The notes: generated by a model from the letters alone, not told the origin. 64,000 nt of DNA from Patescibacteria group bacterium UBA2135 (GCA_002327685.1 DCXN01000003.1:1-64000), one strand, 5' to 3'; positions 7,298-14,208 are shown, numbered from the stretch's first letter. Program-made: numbers and translations.

Positions 7298-7339
7298 CAA
7301 AAAAGGCTGCCACACAGACACCGTGTCTGTGTGGCAGCC
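7298..7339 (-). terminator. Terminator of the nucleotidyltransferase gene
   Basis: GGCTGCCACACAGACA pairs with TGTCTGTGTGGCAGCC (7305-7339); on the minus strand six T follow. Confidence 0.9.
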
Positions 7340-7371
7340 AATGAAACGCGTAGTCTTTAGCCCGTCGAAAC

Positions 7372-7971
7372 CTAACCATTAAGACAACGTTGCTCAAAAT
7401 ATTCCAGTCCAGCAGGCGCAAACTTTCCTTCGCGTGCATCAAATCTCATCATGGAAGAAAATGCGTTTTCGAAGAACCTTGGATCGTGGTGTTTCTCAGC
7501 AATCTTACGTCGCCGATCTGAATCTGCAAAAATCGCAATCGGCAAAACATGAAGATCAACAAGTGGCATCTCGAGCAAATCTCGGATGTCAAGATCATTT
7601 CTCGAAAACCCAAACCATCCCTCAGAGAGCCGTGTAAGATTATCTCTAAGGAATGCGTTACTAGAATCTCCCGTCAGGCCTTTAGTGAATTCAACCGATA
7701 GAACGTTCGAGTAGAATCCCCTATCAAAGACCATGAGATCAATGTCACCCACCTCGTCGGAATCGTTCGATTTGGCAGTAGAGCCAAAAAGGATGATTTC
7801 CACAATACTCGGATCCAGTGCTTCGGTATCCTTATTTTTCATCGCCGACATTATGGAAAGAGTGCCCATAATGGTTTGATTTGTTGCGGAGGTTCTTTCG
7901 ACTTGCCGTGAACCAGAGAGAATGAGCTGGGCAATTTTTTCTGCCCATTCAAGAGCTTCCGTACGTTTCAT
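7372..7971 (-). CDS. Nucleotidyltransferase-fold protein (MNT/KNTase-like)
   Basis: 199 residues. EIILFGSTAKSND (about 58-70) followed by GDIDLMVF (about 75-82) is the GS...DxD signature of the polymerase-beta/minimal nucleotidyltransferase fold; the two aspartates would bind metal. Helix-rich segments lie on both sides, and a third acidic position (VDLHVLPI, about 137-144) could complete the triad. Such proteins nucleotidylate small molecules or proteins and are often antitoxins beside HEPN partners, but no HEPN gene adjoins here. Expressed from a perfect promoter (8027-8054); GAGAGG precedes ATG 7971. Confidence 0.8.
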   Translation of the reverse strand: MKRTEALEWAEKIAQLILSGSRQVERTSATNQTIMGTLSIMSAMKNKDTEALDPSIVEIILFGSTAKSNDSDEVGDIDLMVFDRGFYSNVLSVEFTKGLTGDSSNAFLRDNLTRLSEGWFGFSRNDLDIRDLLEMPLVDLHVLPIAIFADSDRRRKIAEKHHDPRFFENAFSSMMRFDAREGKFAPAGLEYFEQRCLNG

Positions 7972-8026
7972 GGTATTAACCTCTCAGCTTTGTTCGTTTT
8001 CGGAAAATAAAGCTAACTCCAACTAC

Positions 8027-8054
8027 ATTATACACGATAATAAGTATTTGTCAA
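8027..8054 (-). promoter_or_regulatory. Perfect consensus promoter
   Basis: Minus strand: TTGACA, 16-nt spacer (AATACTTATTATCGTG), TATAAT. The spacer is shared, with few changes, with the promoter at 20773-20800 and with cassettes 2 and 3. Confidence 0.9.
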
Positions 8055-8137
8055 GAGGCGCCACAGCCTAGACATCAAACCCCTATCTCCTACCACCCCT
8101 CCCTCCAAAACACACCAAATCACCACCAAACACCCTA

Positions 8138-8170
8138 AAGCCCCAAAATGCCCCGCATTTGGGGGTTTCA
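8138..8170 (-). terminator. Hairpin downstream of the regulator gene
   Basis: TAAAGCCCCAAAATG can pair with CATTTGGGGGTTTC-type sequence. It is a near copy of the hairpin at about 5723-5757, including the preceding CACCCTAAAG. A terminator is likely, though its T-run is weak. Confidence 0.5.
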
Positions 8171-8197
8171 TCTAAAAAAACAACGAAAATCCTTAAC

Positions 8198-8833
8198 CTA
8201 TATCACCCCCATCTTATCCACCAAAACCTCATGCGGATAGTCAAAAACGTCCCGAATAAATTTATCATATACACTTTTCCTATAGAGAAAATCATCTGTT
8301 TTAAGCACTGAATATTGCAATTCCCGCCCTATTTCAGACTCCAAATTCTTAAGAGATACCTTAATAATCCGATGTTTAAGATGATCCCCCACCACAAGAA
8401 CATCAATACGTCCGCGATTTTCAGTCCGCTCAAGCTCATCAACAAATATCCCAGATACCACAAGCAATTTCAATCTCCCAACTTTTTTAAAACGATTAAC
8501 AATATTTTCTTTCTGAAATGAATCACTATTCAAAAGAATATGCCGCAATGGCTCAATATATTGAAAATTCTCATCCAAAACCCAGCCACGAACCTTTCGC
8601 TTCACAACCTTCTCCCCGCTTTTTGTTTTCTTTACCACTTCTTTAACAAAATTCTTTCGTTTTATGAGCCCAAGACTATGAATATATGCAAGTTCACGTC
8701 TCGTAGTATCAGCAAGTACTTGTGTGCGCATTCGCACATCTTTCGTCTCAAACGACACACCCGGATTAAACAAAAACAGCCGCATTATTTTCACATACGC
8801 AGTACTCCCAAATAATTTAGTAAGAATATCCAT
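8198..8833 (-). CDS. Winged-helix DNA-binding protein with degenerate nucleotidyltransferase-like domain
   Basis: 211 residues. The first 95 residues fit a winged helix (MDILTKLFGSTAYVKIMRLF, recognition-helix region QVLADTTRRELAYIHSLGLI, wing VKKTKSGEKVVKRKVRGW). The C-terminal part, GIFVDELERTENRGRIDVLV (about 127-146), resembles the GRxDVLVVG segment of nucleotidyltransferase-like domains attached to such regulators, but the GS motif is missing, so it is probably non-catalytic. This pairing is common in Parcubacteria. No Shine-Dalgarno site: the ATG is preceded by a 40-nt hairpin leader (8834-8873) nearly identical to that of rplJ. Confidence 0.7.
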   Translation of the reverse strand: MDILTKLFGSTAYVKIMRLFLFNPGVSFETKDVRMRTQVLADTTRRELAYIHSLGLIKRKNFVKEVVKKTKSGEKVVKRKVRGWVLDENFQYIEPLRHILLNSDSFQKENIVNRFKKVGRLKLLVVSGIFVDELERTENRGRIDVLVVGDHLKHRIIKVSLKNLESEIGRELQYSVLKTDDFLYRKSVYDKFIRDVFDYPHEVLVDKMGVI

Positions 8834-8873
8834 GATAGATTTTTAACGAGCGTAGCGAGTATAAAAATCATCA
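8834..8873 (-). promoter_or_regulatory. Hairpin leader abutting the start codon, copy 1
   Basis: GATTTTTATACTCGCTACG... pairs with CGTTAAAAATC, ending four bases before ATG. It differs by one base from the rplJ leader (11539-11577). No Shine-Dalgarno site is present. Confidence 0.65.
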
Positions 8874-8981
8874 AAATATAATCACTTCGCTCATTATTTT
8901 ATCAATTGTACCACCATTAAAACACCTGCCAACTTGACAACCCACAAAGCTCTCCCTCCCAACACCGTCCCACCCCCCCCG

Positions 8982-9041
8982 CCGCAAGGCCCGGCCTTAC
9001 ATGGGGATAAGTTGTGGAAAACCTACCCCGCAAGGCCGGGC
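8982..9041. repeat. R1 REP-like repeat, copy c (right arm truncated)
   Basis: Full left arm and core GGGGATAAGTTGTGGAAAAC, but the right arm stops after CCCCGCAAGGCCGGGC. Confidence 0.8.
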
Positions 9042-9076
9042 ATTAAAGAGAAACTTACAGATTTTTCACCACCACG

Positions 9077-9104
9077 CAAAAGAGCCCCTCTTAACTAGAG
9101 GGGC
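9077..9104 (-). terminator. Terminator
   Basis: GCCCCTCTTAACTAGAGGGGC forms a stem; on the minus strand CTCTTTTG follows. Confidence 0.75.
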
Positions 9105-9120
9105 CCTTCACACAGAACAG

Positions 9121-9528
9121 TTATACTCCATACTTCTGCACCAACGCTAAGAATTTTTTTAATTCTTGCAACAGTTCGTTAAGAGGAACTTCCTTAAAAA
9201 GCACGACACGGCTTGCTCCGTCAAAATCTCCTTCATATTCATACCCAAGACGCCTATTAAGACTTTTCTGAAATTCCACGGAATGCGTTAAGAACGCATC
9301 ACGGCCATAATACGAGGCAAGCAAGCGAATCCAGATTTCAGCGACACCTTGTCTTATTTTCTCGCCATCATGCCTCACCTCAAAAGTATCCACAGGGAGA
9401 GTCCATTTCTTAGGGAAAGAAGAAGGAATAAGAAACGTTGCTTCTCCGTCACCTCCGTTACGTTCAACACATAAACCCACGGACTGAACAATACCTTCAA
9501 ATGTAGAAAAATATGACATCCTTTCCAT
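9121..9528 (-). CDS. Hypothetical protein
   Basis: 135 residues from ATG 9528 (MERMSYFSTFEG), chosen because AAGAGG lies 6 nt upstream; an ATG seven codons earlier has no ribosome-binding site. Mixed alpha/beta, soluble. A central segment (AEIWIRLLASYYGRDAFLTH, about 63-82) and an amphipathic C-terminal helix (NELLQELKKFLALVQKYGV) are the clearest features. No family recognised. Monocistronic with its own terminator. Confidence 0.7.
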   Translation of the reverse strand: MERMSYFSTFEGIVQSVGLCVERNGGDGEATFLIPSSFPKKWTLPVDTFEVRHDGEKIRQGVAEIWIRLLASYYGRDAFLTHSVEFQKSLNRRLGYEYEGDFDGASRVVLFKEVPLNELLQELKKFLALVQKYGV

Positions 9529-9703
9529 CACACACCTCTTCCATGCCAATTATTAACTTTCTAAAATAACCATAACACCATAACGCACTGAAAGAAAGGA
9601 AACAATAGCCCCACACCGCCGCCGCAGGGAAAAACGAGTTAAGCACAGAGAATTATATCTTGTATACCAACTTCACGAACAGAGAAGTTAAAATTGAACA
9701 AGA

Positions 9704-9739
9704 AAAGAAAAGCCACTCAACCGAGAAGGTCAAGTGGCT
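9704..9739 (-). terminator. Terminator of the ClpX-zinc-domain gene
   Basis: AGCCACT (9711-9717) pairs with AGTGGCT (9733-9739); the minus strand then reads TTTTCTTTTC. Confidence 0.75.
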
Positions 9740-9755
9740 ACTAATCAAGAGTTGA

Positions 9756-10220
9756 TCAAGCAACGGAAGCGTCGTTTTCTTGTTGAATTTTTTCGGCCAA
9801 AATGGCGCGCACTCCTTCGGGCTCCTGCATAAATTGCTTGAAAAGCTCATCCGCCGCTTGTCTATGTTGATCTTCTTCCGATAACTGCTGCATCCTGGTT
9901 CGCTTCAGAGAGTCGTCAATAGACTGCAGCACTTCAATCAACGGCGTTCTGAGCTTAGCTCTCGGAACATCTTTCGCGTCCACGCCAAGAGCTTTGAGCA
10001 TCCAGCGCAAGTTGAGCTGATGTCCACGATAACGCATTTCAGAGATTGTCTGAGACACGAAAAACATTCCGCTGAATGGTCCATCTCCTCCAGTATCCTC
10101 AATAATCTTATTACACAAAGCAATGCATTCATCACAGATATGCACTGCCGGACCAGCAATGAGCTTATGGACTTCATGCTGACTTTTACCGCAGAATGAA
10201 CAATCTAAGGCTTTAGGCAT
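9756..10220 (-). CDS. Stand-alone ClpX-type zinc-binding domain protein
   Basis: 154 residues from ATG 10220 ([17 protein letters not shown]), with AAGGGAG 7 nt upstream; a frame eight codons longer exists. Residues 7-40 ([20 protein letters not shown], then [10 protein letters not shown]) match the C4 zinc finger at the N-terminus of the ClpX unfoldase, with CxxC...CxxC spacing intact. The AAA+ ATPase of ClpX is absent: residues 45-154 are helical and polar ([20 protein letters not shown]). Since the ClpX zinc domain dimerises and binds adaptors and substrates, this protein could act as a ClpX adaptor or competitor; that is inference. Expressed from a good promoter. Confidence 0.85.
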   Translation of the reverse strand: MPKALDCSFCGKSQHEVHKLIAGPAVHICDECIALCNKIIEDTGGDGPFSGMFFVSQTISEMRYRGHQLNLRWMLKALGVDAKDVPRAKLRTPLIEVLQSIDDSLKRTRMQQLSEEDQHRQAADELFKQFMQEPEGVRAILAEKIQQENDASVA

Positions 10221-10268
10221 ATCAAAACTCCCTTTGAACAACAAACGATAGAGTCCTAATCTATTGCT

Positions 10269-10296
10269 ATTGTAACATAAATAAAACTAATGTCAA
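10269..10296 (-). promoter_or_regulatory. Promoter of the ClpX-zinc-domain gene
   Basis: Minus strand TTGACA (10291-10296), 16-nt spacer, TACAAT (10269-10274). Confidence 0.8.
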
Positions 10297-10340
10297 CAAG
10301 ATATGTACACAAAATATTCCTAAAACACCCTAAACCGCCG

Positions 10341-10406
10341 CCGCAAGGCCCGGCCTTACATGGGGATAACCTGTGCATAAACCACCCCGCAAGGCCGGGC
10401 CTTGCG
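10341..10406. repeat. R1 REP-like repeat, copy d
   Basis: CCGCAAGGCCCGGCCTTACA, core GGGGATAACCTGTGCATAAA, right arm CCCCGCAAGGCCGGGCCTTG. Confidence 0.85.
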
Positions 10407-10479
10407 TAAGCTCCTCGCATGCCACACACAAAAAGCCCCTACAAAAGGGACTTTCCGCTCAAACCACTCAAAAAAACAA

Positions 10480-10920
10480 TTACTTCAACTCAACCTTCCC
10501 CCCTGCCTCTTCAATCTTCTTTTTCATATCTTCCGCGTCTTCCTTCTTCACCCCTTCCTTAAGCATAGCCGGCACACCATCAACAAGATCTTTCGCATCC
10601 TTAAGCCCAAGACCAAGTATCTCTTTTACAGCTTTGATAACCTGTATTTTTTGTTCTCCGCTAGAAGTAAGCTCAACATTAAATACAGATTTCTCCTCCG
10701 CCGCTCCACCAACATCTCCACCTGCAGGAGCAGCAGCAACAGCCGCAACAGCTTGCGCCGACACGCCAAATTTCTTTTCCAAAACCTTAACCAATTCAGA
10801 AAGATCAAGAACACTCATTTTCTCAATCTCCTCAACTAATTTCTTAAATTTTTCAGGAACCTCTACAACCTCGTCCTGCTGTGATTCCTCTTTAGATTCA
10901 GATTTCGTTTCTTCAACCAT
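10480..10920 (-). CDS. rplL: Ribosomal protein bL12 (L7/L12)
   Basis: 146 residues. The N-terminal dimerisation domain ([20 protein letters not shown]), the flexible Ala/Gly hinge ([20 protein letters not shown], about 76-95) and the globular C-terminal domain ([20 protein letters not shown], about 113-132) that contacts translation GTPases are all present and typical. An unusual extension of about 25 mostly acidic residues ([18 protein letters not shown]) precedes the usual start of L7/L12. Lies downstream of rplJ in the usual order and is presumably controlled by the L10 leader. Confidence 0.96.
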   Translation of the reverse strand: MVEETKSESKEESQQDEVVEVPEKFKKLVEEIEKMSVLDLSELVKVLEKKFGVSAQAVAAVAAAPAGGDVGGAAEEKSVFNVELTSSGEQKIQVIKAVKEILGLGLKDAKDLVDGVPAMLKEGVKKEDAEDMKKKIEEAGGKVELK

Positions 10921-11016
10921 GTTACTAGGCTCTAGATTTTAGGCTCTAGGCTCTAGGAAAGAATCCGTGTTCCGTCCTAAAGCCTAATGCCTAATGCCTA
11001 ATGCCTTTGTTAATTA
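10921..11016 (-). repeat. rplJ-rplL spacer with short direct repeats
   Basis: Contains about three copies of a GGCTCTAG-type unit (10928-10958) and three to four copies of CCTAATG (10980-11006). Such slipped-strand repeats could alter spacing between the two cotranscribed genes. Confidence 0.65.
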
Positions 11017-11538
11017 TTAATTCTTCGCCTCCGCGACCTGGTGCAACACACTCACAAACGACTGCGTCATCCCATTTAACACCTGAACAGTCTGCTGAAC
11101 AGGCGCGTTTATAACCATAACAAATTGCCCAAGAAGAACTTCTCGAGAAGGTATCTTCGCAAGAGCAACAACCTCTTCTTTCCTCAAATACCTTTTTTCA
11201 AGAATACCACCCACAGCCGATACCGCATTTTCAAATTTCTTCTGAAATTCCGCGATACCCTTTGCCGGCAAAACCATATCCTCACCATAAGCAAGCGCAA
11301 TTTCTCCCTCAAGCTCCGGCAAATCCCCTTCCATCTCAGCATCTTGAAGTACTCGCTTAAGCAATGTTTTCTTCACTACAACATACGAAACCCCCTCCTT
11401 ACGAAGCGCGCTCCGCATTTCACTTGCGTCAGTTACAGACAACCCATGAAAATTAACAAACACAACAGAGTTCGCATTCTCCACTACATCAGCAGCCTGT
11501 TTGACGATTTCTTCTTTTTTCTGTTTTGTTAAAGCCAT
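11017..11538 (-). CDS. rplJ: Ribosomal protein uL10
   Basis: 173 residues. Begins MALTKQKKEEIVKQAADVVE, followed by the conserved VFVNFHGLSVTDASEMRSAL region that binds 23S rRNA, and YVVVKKTLLKRVLQD. The C-terminal helix (VQQTVQVLNGMTQSFVSVLH) carries the L7/L12 dimers of the stalk. It is normally autoregulated through an mRNA leader, which is recognisable at 11888-12015 but separated from the gene here by an intervening GIY-YIG gene. The ATG has no Shine-Dalgarno site; a hairpin leader abuts it. Confidence 0.96.
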   Translation of the reverse strand: MALTKQKKEEIVKQAADVVENANSVVFVNFHGLSVTDASEMRSALRKEGVSYVVVKKTLLKRVLQDAEMEGDLPELEGEIALAYGEDMVLPAKGIAEFQKKFENAVSAVGGILEKRYLRKEEVVALAKIPSREVLLGQFVMVINAPVQQTVQVLNGMTQSFVSVLHQVAEAKN

Positions 11539-11577
11539 GATAGATTTTTAACGAGCGCAGCGAGTATAAAAATCATC
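11539..11577 (-). promoter_or_regulatory. Hairpin leader abutting the rplJ start codon, copy 2
   Basis: GATTTTTATACTCGCTGCG... pairs with CGTTAAAAATC four bases before ATG; 39 of 40 bases match the leader of the regulator at 8833. A related shape (34020-34052) precedes ftsK. Confidence 0.65.
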
Positions 11578-11578
11578 A

Positions 11579-11878
11579 CCCCCTCACTCGAAAATTAATT
11601 GGAAATGCTTCTTTTTATTCTCCTCTTTAAACTAATAAGAGCCCCCGCTCTTCGCTTAATTTGCCGTTCTCTTTCACGAGCATCCTGTTCTGATTTATAC
11701 GCTTCATAATACACAACATCAAATGGCTTTCTATTTTCTGTTGATGACACATTTCCATTATTATGTTCTTTCACTCTTTTCTGTAAATCACTGGTATATC
11801 CAAAATATAAATCTTTATCTTTCAATGATTGTAATGTGTAGAAAAAGAACATAATAATTAATTTTCGAGTGATGGGGG
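11579..11878. mobile_element. GIY-YIG element bounded by inverted repeats
   Basis: CCCCCTCACTCGAAAATTAA (start of the left end, 11579-11600) is the inverted copy, with one extra base, of the right end 11856-11878. Between them lies only the GIY-YIG gene. The same terminus CCCCCTCACTCGAAAA, in inverted pairs, bounds a non-coding hairpin element at 33861-34012. The ends could be terminal inverted repeats of a mobile unit; a paired terminator-like stem is the alternative. No target duplication was confirmed. Confidence 0.55.
11595..11852 (-). CDS. GIY-YIG endonuclease-domain protein (UPF0213/YhbQ-like)
   Basis: 85 residues, the size of a single GIY-YIG domain. FYTLQS (about 4-9) and LYFGYTSDLQKRVKEHN (about 15-31) hold the two tyrosine strands and the catalytic arginine/histidine helix; NRKPFDVVYYEAY and REREIxxR-type helix (ARERERQIKRRAG) complete the fold. 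Free-standing members may be repair nucleases or remnants of mobile endonucleases. Its position between the L10 leader and rplJ, inside inverted repeats, suggests insertion. In the same orientation as rplJ, so it would be cotranscribed and governed by the leader. Confidence 0.88.
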   Translation of the reverse strand: MFFFYTLQSLKDKDLYFGYTSDLQKRVKEHNNGNVSSTENRKPFDVVYYEAYKSEQDARERERQIKRRAGALISLKRRIKRSISN

Positions 11879-11887
11879 TTAAGAATT

Positions 11888-12015
11888 AAAAAGAGTCCTT
11901 CAAACAAAGGACCGGAGAAACGCTAGCCAACAAAATGGCTAACGAACAATTTCGACCTCGGCAGGACTTCTCGCGAGCTACGCTCACGCGCCTACTGTCT
12001 CCGATCTTAGATAAA
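11888..12015 (-). promoter_or_regulatory. L10 leader (ribosomal-protein autoregulatory RNA)
   Basis: The minus-strand transcript contains GGAGACAGTAGGCGCGTGAG, AAGTCCTGCCGAGGTCG, ATTGTTCGTTAGCCATTTTG and TTTCTCCGGTCC, in the order known for L10 leaders of Firmicutes-type rplJ-rplL operons (kink-turn stem bound by the L10-L12 complex). It ends in a terminator stem GTCCTTTGTTTGAAGGAC followed by TCTTTTT (11888-11912). L10 binding would favour termination. Confidence 0.8.
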
Positions 12016-12018
12016 GTA

Positions 12019-12046
12019 AGTATATTCAATTTAGCCCCCTTGTCAA
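12019..12046 (-). promoter_or_regulatory. Promoter of the L10 leader transcript
   Basis: TTGACA (12041-12046), 16-nt spacer, TATACT (12019-12024) on the minus strand. Confidence 0.85.
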
Positions 12047-12177
12047 TGCTTCAAATACTTAAACTTTAAATATTTAAACTCTTCCGTCTTTAACAAGAAA
12101 CCAGCCGCCAATAAATTGGCGGCCGATAAGCCCATATCCATTAACCCCACTTCTAGCCATCTTCTTAAAATGACCAA

Positions 12178-12393
12178 TTAAGCGCGGTGGCCATGAACCG
12201 GACATCCTGGCCAAAACCTGTGAACACTCGGACAAGTACATTTATACTTCTTCCCCATTCTCTTTGTTTCTTTCCTCATCCTTTTCTTCATTTTTTTTCT
12301 TAACTCTTTCTTCGCCTCCTTCAACTCTTCCCTCATCTTTTTCTTCGCTTCTTTATTCAACTTTTCACCTAGCGTTTGGACACCCTTCGCCAT
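12178..12393 (-). CDS. Small Lys-rich coiled-coil protein with Cys/His tail
   Basis: 71 residues. The first 48 are a highly charged helix dominated by Lys, Glu and Arg (KKMREELKEAKKELRKKMKK). The tail, CTCPSVHRFWPGCPVHGH (about 52-69), holds three Cys and three His that could bind a metal ion. It may bind nucleic acid (inference). AGAGGAG precedes ATG 12393. Its 88-nt upstream region (12395-12482) is duplicated in front of the neighbouring gene. Confidence 0.7.
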   Translation of the reverse strand: MAKGVQTLGEKLNKEAKKKMREELKEAKKELRKKMKKRMRKETKRMGKKYKCTCPSVHRFWPGCPVHGHRA

Positions 12394-12394
12394 G

Positions 12395-12482
12395 ATCTTA
12401 CTCCTCTAGTCTTAGGTTTATGTGAACCAATCTGTCACCTATATAACACAACTTACAATTTAACACCAGCGTTGCAAGAAAA
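12395..12482 (-). promoter_or_regulatory. Duplicated promoter-leader module, copy 1
   Basis: 88 nt identical to 12805-12892: it includes the ribosome-binding site AGAGGAG, an A/T-rich segment with TTATATAGG as a possible -10, and GTTGCAAGAAAA-type sequence adjoining the previous terminator. The exact -35 is unclear. Confidence 0.7.
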
Positions 12483-12484
12483 TT

Positions 12485-12550
12485 ACAAAAAAGCAGGCCG
12501 CCCGCTTCGCCACCACCCGCTCCGACGAGTCGGAGACGAGGCGAGAGGCA
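12485..12550 (-). terminator. Probable terminator of the coiled-coil gene
   Basis: GC-rich stem-forming stretch with an inner hairpin CTCCGAC/GTCGGAG, ending on the minus strand in GCCTGCTTTTTTG. Confidence 0.55.
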
Positions 12551-12605
12551 AGCAAACGACCCGTTACAAGACTTCTTCCCTATTCTCTTCATCTCTGTGT
12601 CTTTA

Positions 12606-12803
12606 TCAGATATCCATGTCATCAATCGACACCCTCATCCCCTCTGCCATTTTTTTATCCGCCTCTTCTTTCTCTTTTACTTTAGCCAATTTACCACTAT
12701 CCACCACCATGATCGAATTAATCCTATCAATCGTCTTCTCCATTTTCTCCATTTTTTTCTTTAATTCTGCCACTTGTACTTCAATCTCCTCCAAAGTCGA
12801 CAT
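12606..12803 (-). CDS. Small coiled-coil protein
   Basis: 65 residues; heptad-like helix in residues 3-35 (EEIEVQVAELKKKMEKMEKT), then a second charged helix (LAKVKEKEEADKKMAEG) and an acidic end (SIDDMDI). No membrane segment or metal site. AGAGGAG precedes ATG 12803, in a leader identical to that of the next gene downstream, so the two are probably coregulated but separately transcribed. An oligomerising scaffold is likely; function unknown. Confidence 0.7.
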   Translation of the reverse strand: MSTLEEIEVQVAELKKKMEKMEKTIDRINSIMVVDSGKLAKVKEKEEADKKMAEGMRVSIDDMDI

Positions 12804-12804
12804 A

Positions 12805-12892
12805 ATCTTACTCCTCTAGTCTTAGGTTTATGTGAACCAATCTGTCACCTATATAACACAACTTACAATTTAACACCAGCGTTGCAAGAAAA
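12805..12892 (-). promoter_or_regulatory. Duplicated promoter-leader module, copy 2
   Basis: Identical to 12395-12482; abuts the terminator of the gene at 12918. Confidence 0.7.
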
Positions 12893-12916
12893 AAGGCAGA
12901 CTACGAACAGTCTGCC
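12889..12916 (-). terminator. Terminator
   Basis: GGCAGACT pairs with AGTCTGCC around ACGAAC; six T follow on the minus strand. Confidence 0.85.
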
Positions 12917-12917
12917 C

Positions 12918-13244
12918 TCACATATCTTTAGTCGAATGAATCTCAAATCCTTCATCCTGAACATCCTGAGCCCACCGCGTATCTTTCCCAAGATACGGAT
13001 TATGATCCTTACACACCCTATATTTCTCTAATTTTACACTTCCCTCACTTCCGCCACTTCGCAAATCACGTGATGCTGACTTACCCGGCGGAATAAAAAA
13101 AACGGTAAATTGAGCTTTGTTTAAACATTTTTCTCCCGTATTCGTATGCGGACACTCGCAACAAATCTCCCGCAAAACCTTGCCCTTCCTAAATTTTCTA
13201 AACATCCTAAACTTTCTCAAAAAAGCAAACCAATTCCACAACAT
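12918..13244 (-). CDS. Small Cys-rich (putative zinc-binding) protein
   Basis: 108 residues from ATG 13244 (MLWNWFAFLRKFRMF), chosen because AAAGGAGG lies 7 nt upstream. The N-terminus is aromatic and basic; CCECPHTNTGEKC (about 28-40) with a later VCKDHN (about 78-83) could form a zinc knuckle. LRSGGSEGSVKLEKY is a possible loop. No family recognised. Ends at its own terminator. Confidence 0.65.
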   Translation of the reverse strand: MLWNWFAFLRKFRMFRKFRKGKVLREICCECPHTNTGEKCLNKAQFTVFFIPPGKSASRDLRSGGSEGSVKLEKYRVCKDHNPYLGKDTRWAQDVQDEGFEIHSTKDM

Positions 13245-13310
13245 CAGCTTACCTCCTTTTTTCAAATCTCCAAACTAACCACATCTTACCACCTTATCGC
13301 CGCGCTATCG

Positions 13311-13377
13311 CCGCAAGGCCCGGCCTTACATGGGGATAAACTGTGGAAAACCTACCCCGCAAGGCCCGGCCTTGCGG
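13311..13377. repeat. R1 REP-like repeat, copy e
   Basis: CCGCAAGGCCCGGCCTTACA, core GGGGATAAACTGTGGAAAAC, right arm CCCCGCAAGGCCCGGCCTTG. Confidence 0.85.
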
Positions 13378-13415
13378 GTTTTTATATCCCACCCCTAAAC
13401 ACAAAATCACCTCAT

Positions 13416-13605
13416 TTCCTAGAGCCTATTCACAATCTCGCCGCAAGTGAAAGAAATACTGCTCGCCGGCCAAAATCTCGAAATTCAGGCTGCAAATTAT
13501 TCAAGACTCGTCGCCATATCTCGATATGCCTCCTCGTCTTTCATAATTTTCGCTCTGAATTTCGAAATTTATGGCTCGGCGCGAGATCGTAAACAGGCTC
13601 TAACG
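13416..13605. mobile_element. MITE-like long imperfect hairpin
   Basis: About 190 bp whose two halves are imperfect inverted copies end to end: outer AGAGCCTATTCACAATCTCG against AGAGCCTGTTTACGATCTCG (reverse complement of the right end), and inner CGAAATTCAG against CTGAATTTCG. No reading frame. Termini of the AGAGCCTGTT type are seen in several DDE insertion sequences, so this may be a non-autonomous derivative; no matching transposase is in the window. Confidence 0.65.
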
Positions 13606-13700
13606 TCTCAAAATTAAAGCATCATTTTTTAAAAAACAATCCCGAAAATACATTATAAATTAAGGGTATTTTAGGAGCATAAACAATCACCAAAAAACAC

Positions 13701-13729
13701 TTGACAAACAGATTTAACCATGATACACT
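13701..13729 (+). promoter_or_regulatory. Promoter of the Nfu_N-like gene
   Basis: TTGACA (13701-13706), 17-nt spacer, TACACT (13724-13729). The spacer is closely similar to that of the promoter at 21790-21818 (AGATTTA, ATGA). Confidence 0.85.
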
Positions 13730-13773
13730 CTACATGGAGACTAGAACTTCACACTTGACTAGGAGGACATCAA

Positions 13774-14190
13774 ATGTCCAAAAAGGATGCGACGAAAGAA
13801 AGACAGCCCAGCGGTCCTTTCAGCGGACTCAGGTCTTGGCTACGTAAAGCCAAAACACCGGAGACCAGCCTAACAGCTAGCTCCCCAGAGAACCAGCCTG
13901 AAAAGCAACCGCCAGAGCTAGTCTTGACGCATCAAACCCATAAGCACAAACGGATCGGCTCGATCAGTGTATCGGTGCCAGTGCTCGCCAAAGGGAAAAT
14001 TCTCACCCTTAACTCCCGCCAAGACAAGGGTCAGACACCATTGACTCGTGTCTTATTCAACGAGGTAGCAGGGATCGAGGGTATGATACTTCGACAGCAC
14101 AGGGTTCAGATCAGAAGAGTCAAGGGTTCTCACTGGAACCAAATCTTTCCCGATGCAGAAAAAGTTATCCGTCAACATCTGACGGGCTAA
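13774..14190 (+). CDS. Nfu/NifU N-terminal-domain-like protein with disordered N-terminus
   Basis: 138 residues. The first 55 are low-complexity and polar (PENQPEKQPPELVLT). Residues about 85-136 read TPLTRVLFNEVAGIEGMILR, then HRVQIRRVKGSHWNQIFP, matching the Nfu_N pattern SPLAxxLFxIxGVxxVF...ITVTKxxxxxWxxLKP. The C-terminal CxxC iron-sulfur scaffold domain of full Nfu is absent, so direct cluster binding is unlikely; a protein-interaction role is inferred. Strong AGGAGG site, promoter and terminator. Homology is by eye. Confidence 0.6.
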   Translation: MSKKDATKERQPSGPFSGLRSWLRKAKTPETSLTASSPENQPEKQPPELVLTHQTHKHKRIGSISVSVPVLAKGKILTLNSRQDKGQTPLTRVLFNEVAGIEGMILRQHRVQIRRVKGSHWNQIFPDAEKVIRQHLTG

Positions 14191-14208
14191 TACGCCCGTC
14201 ACAAAACC

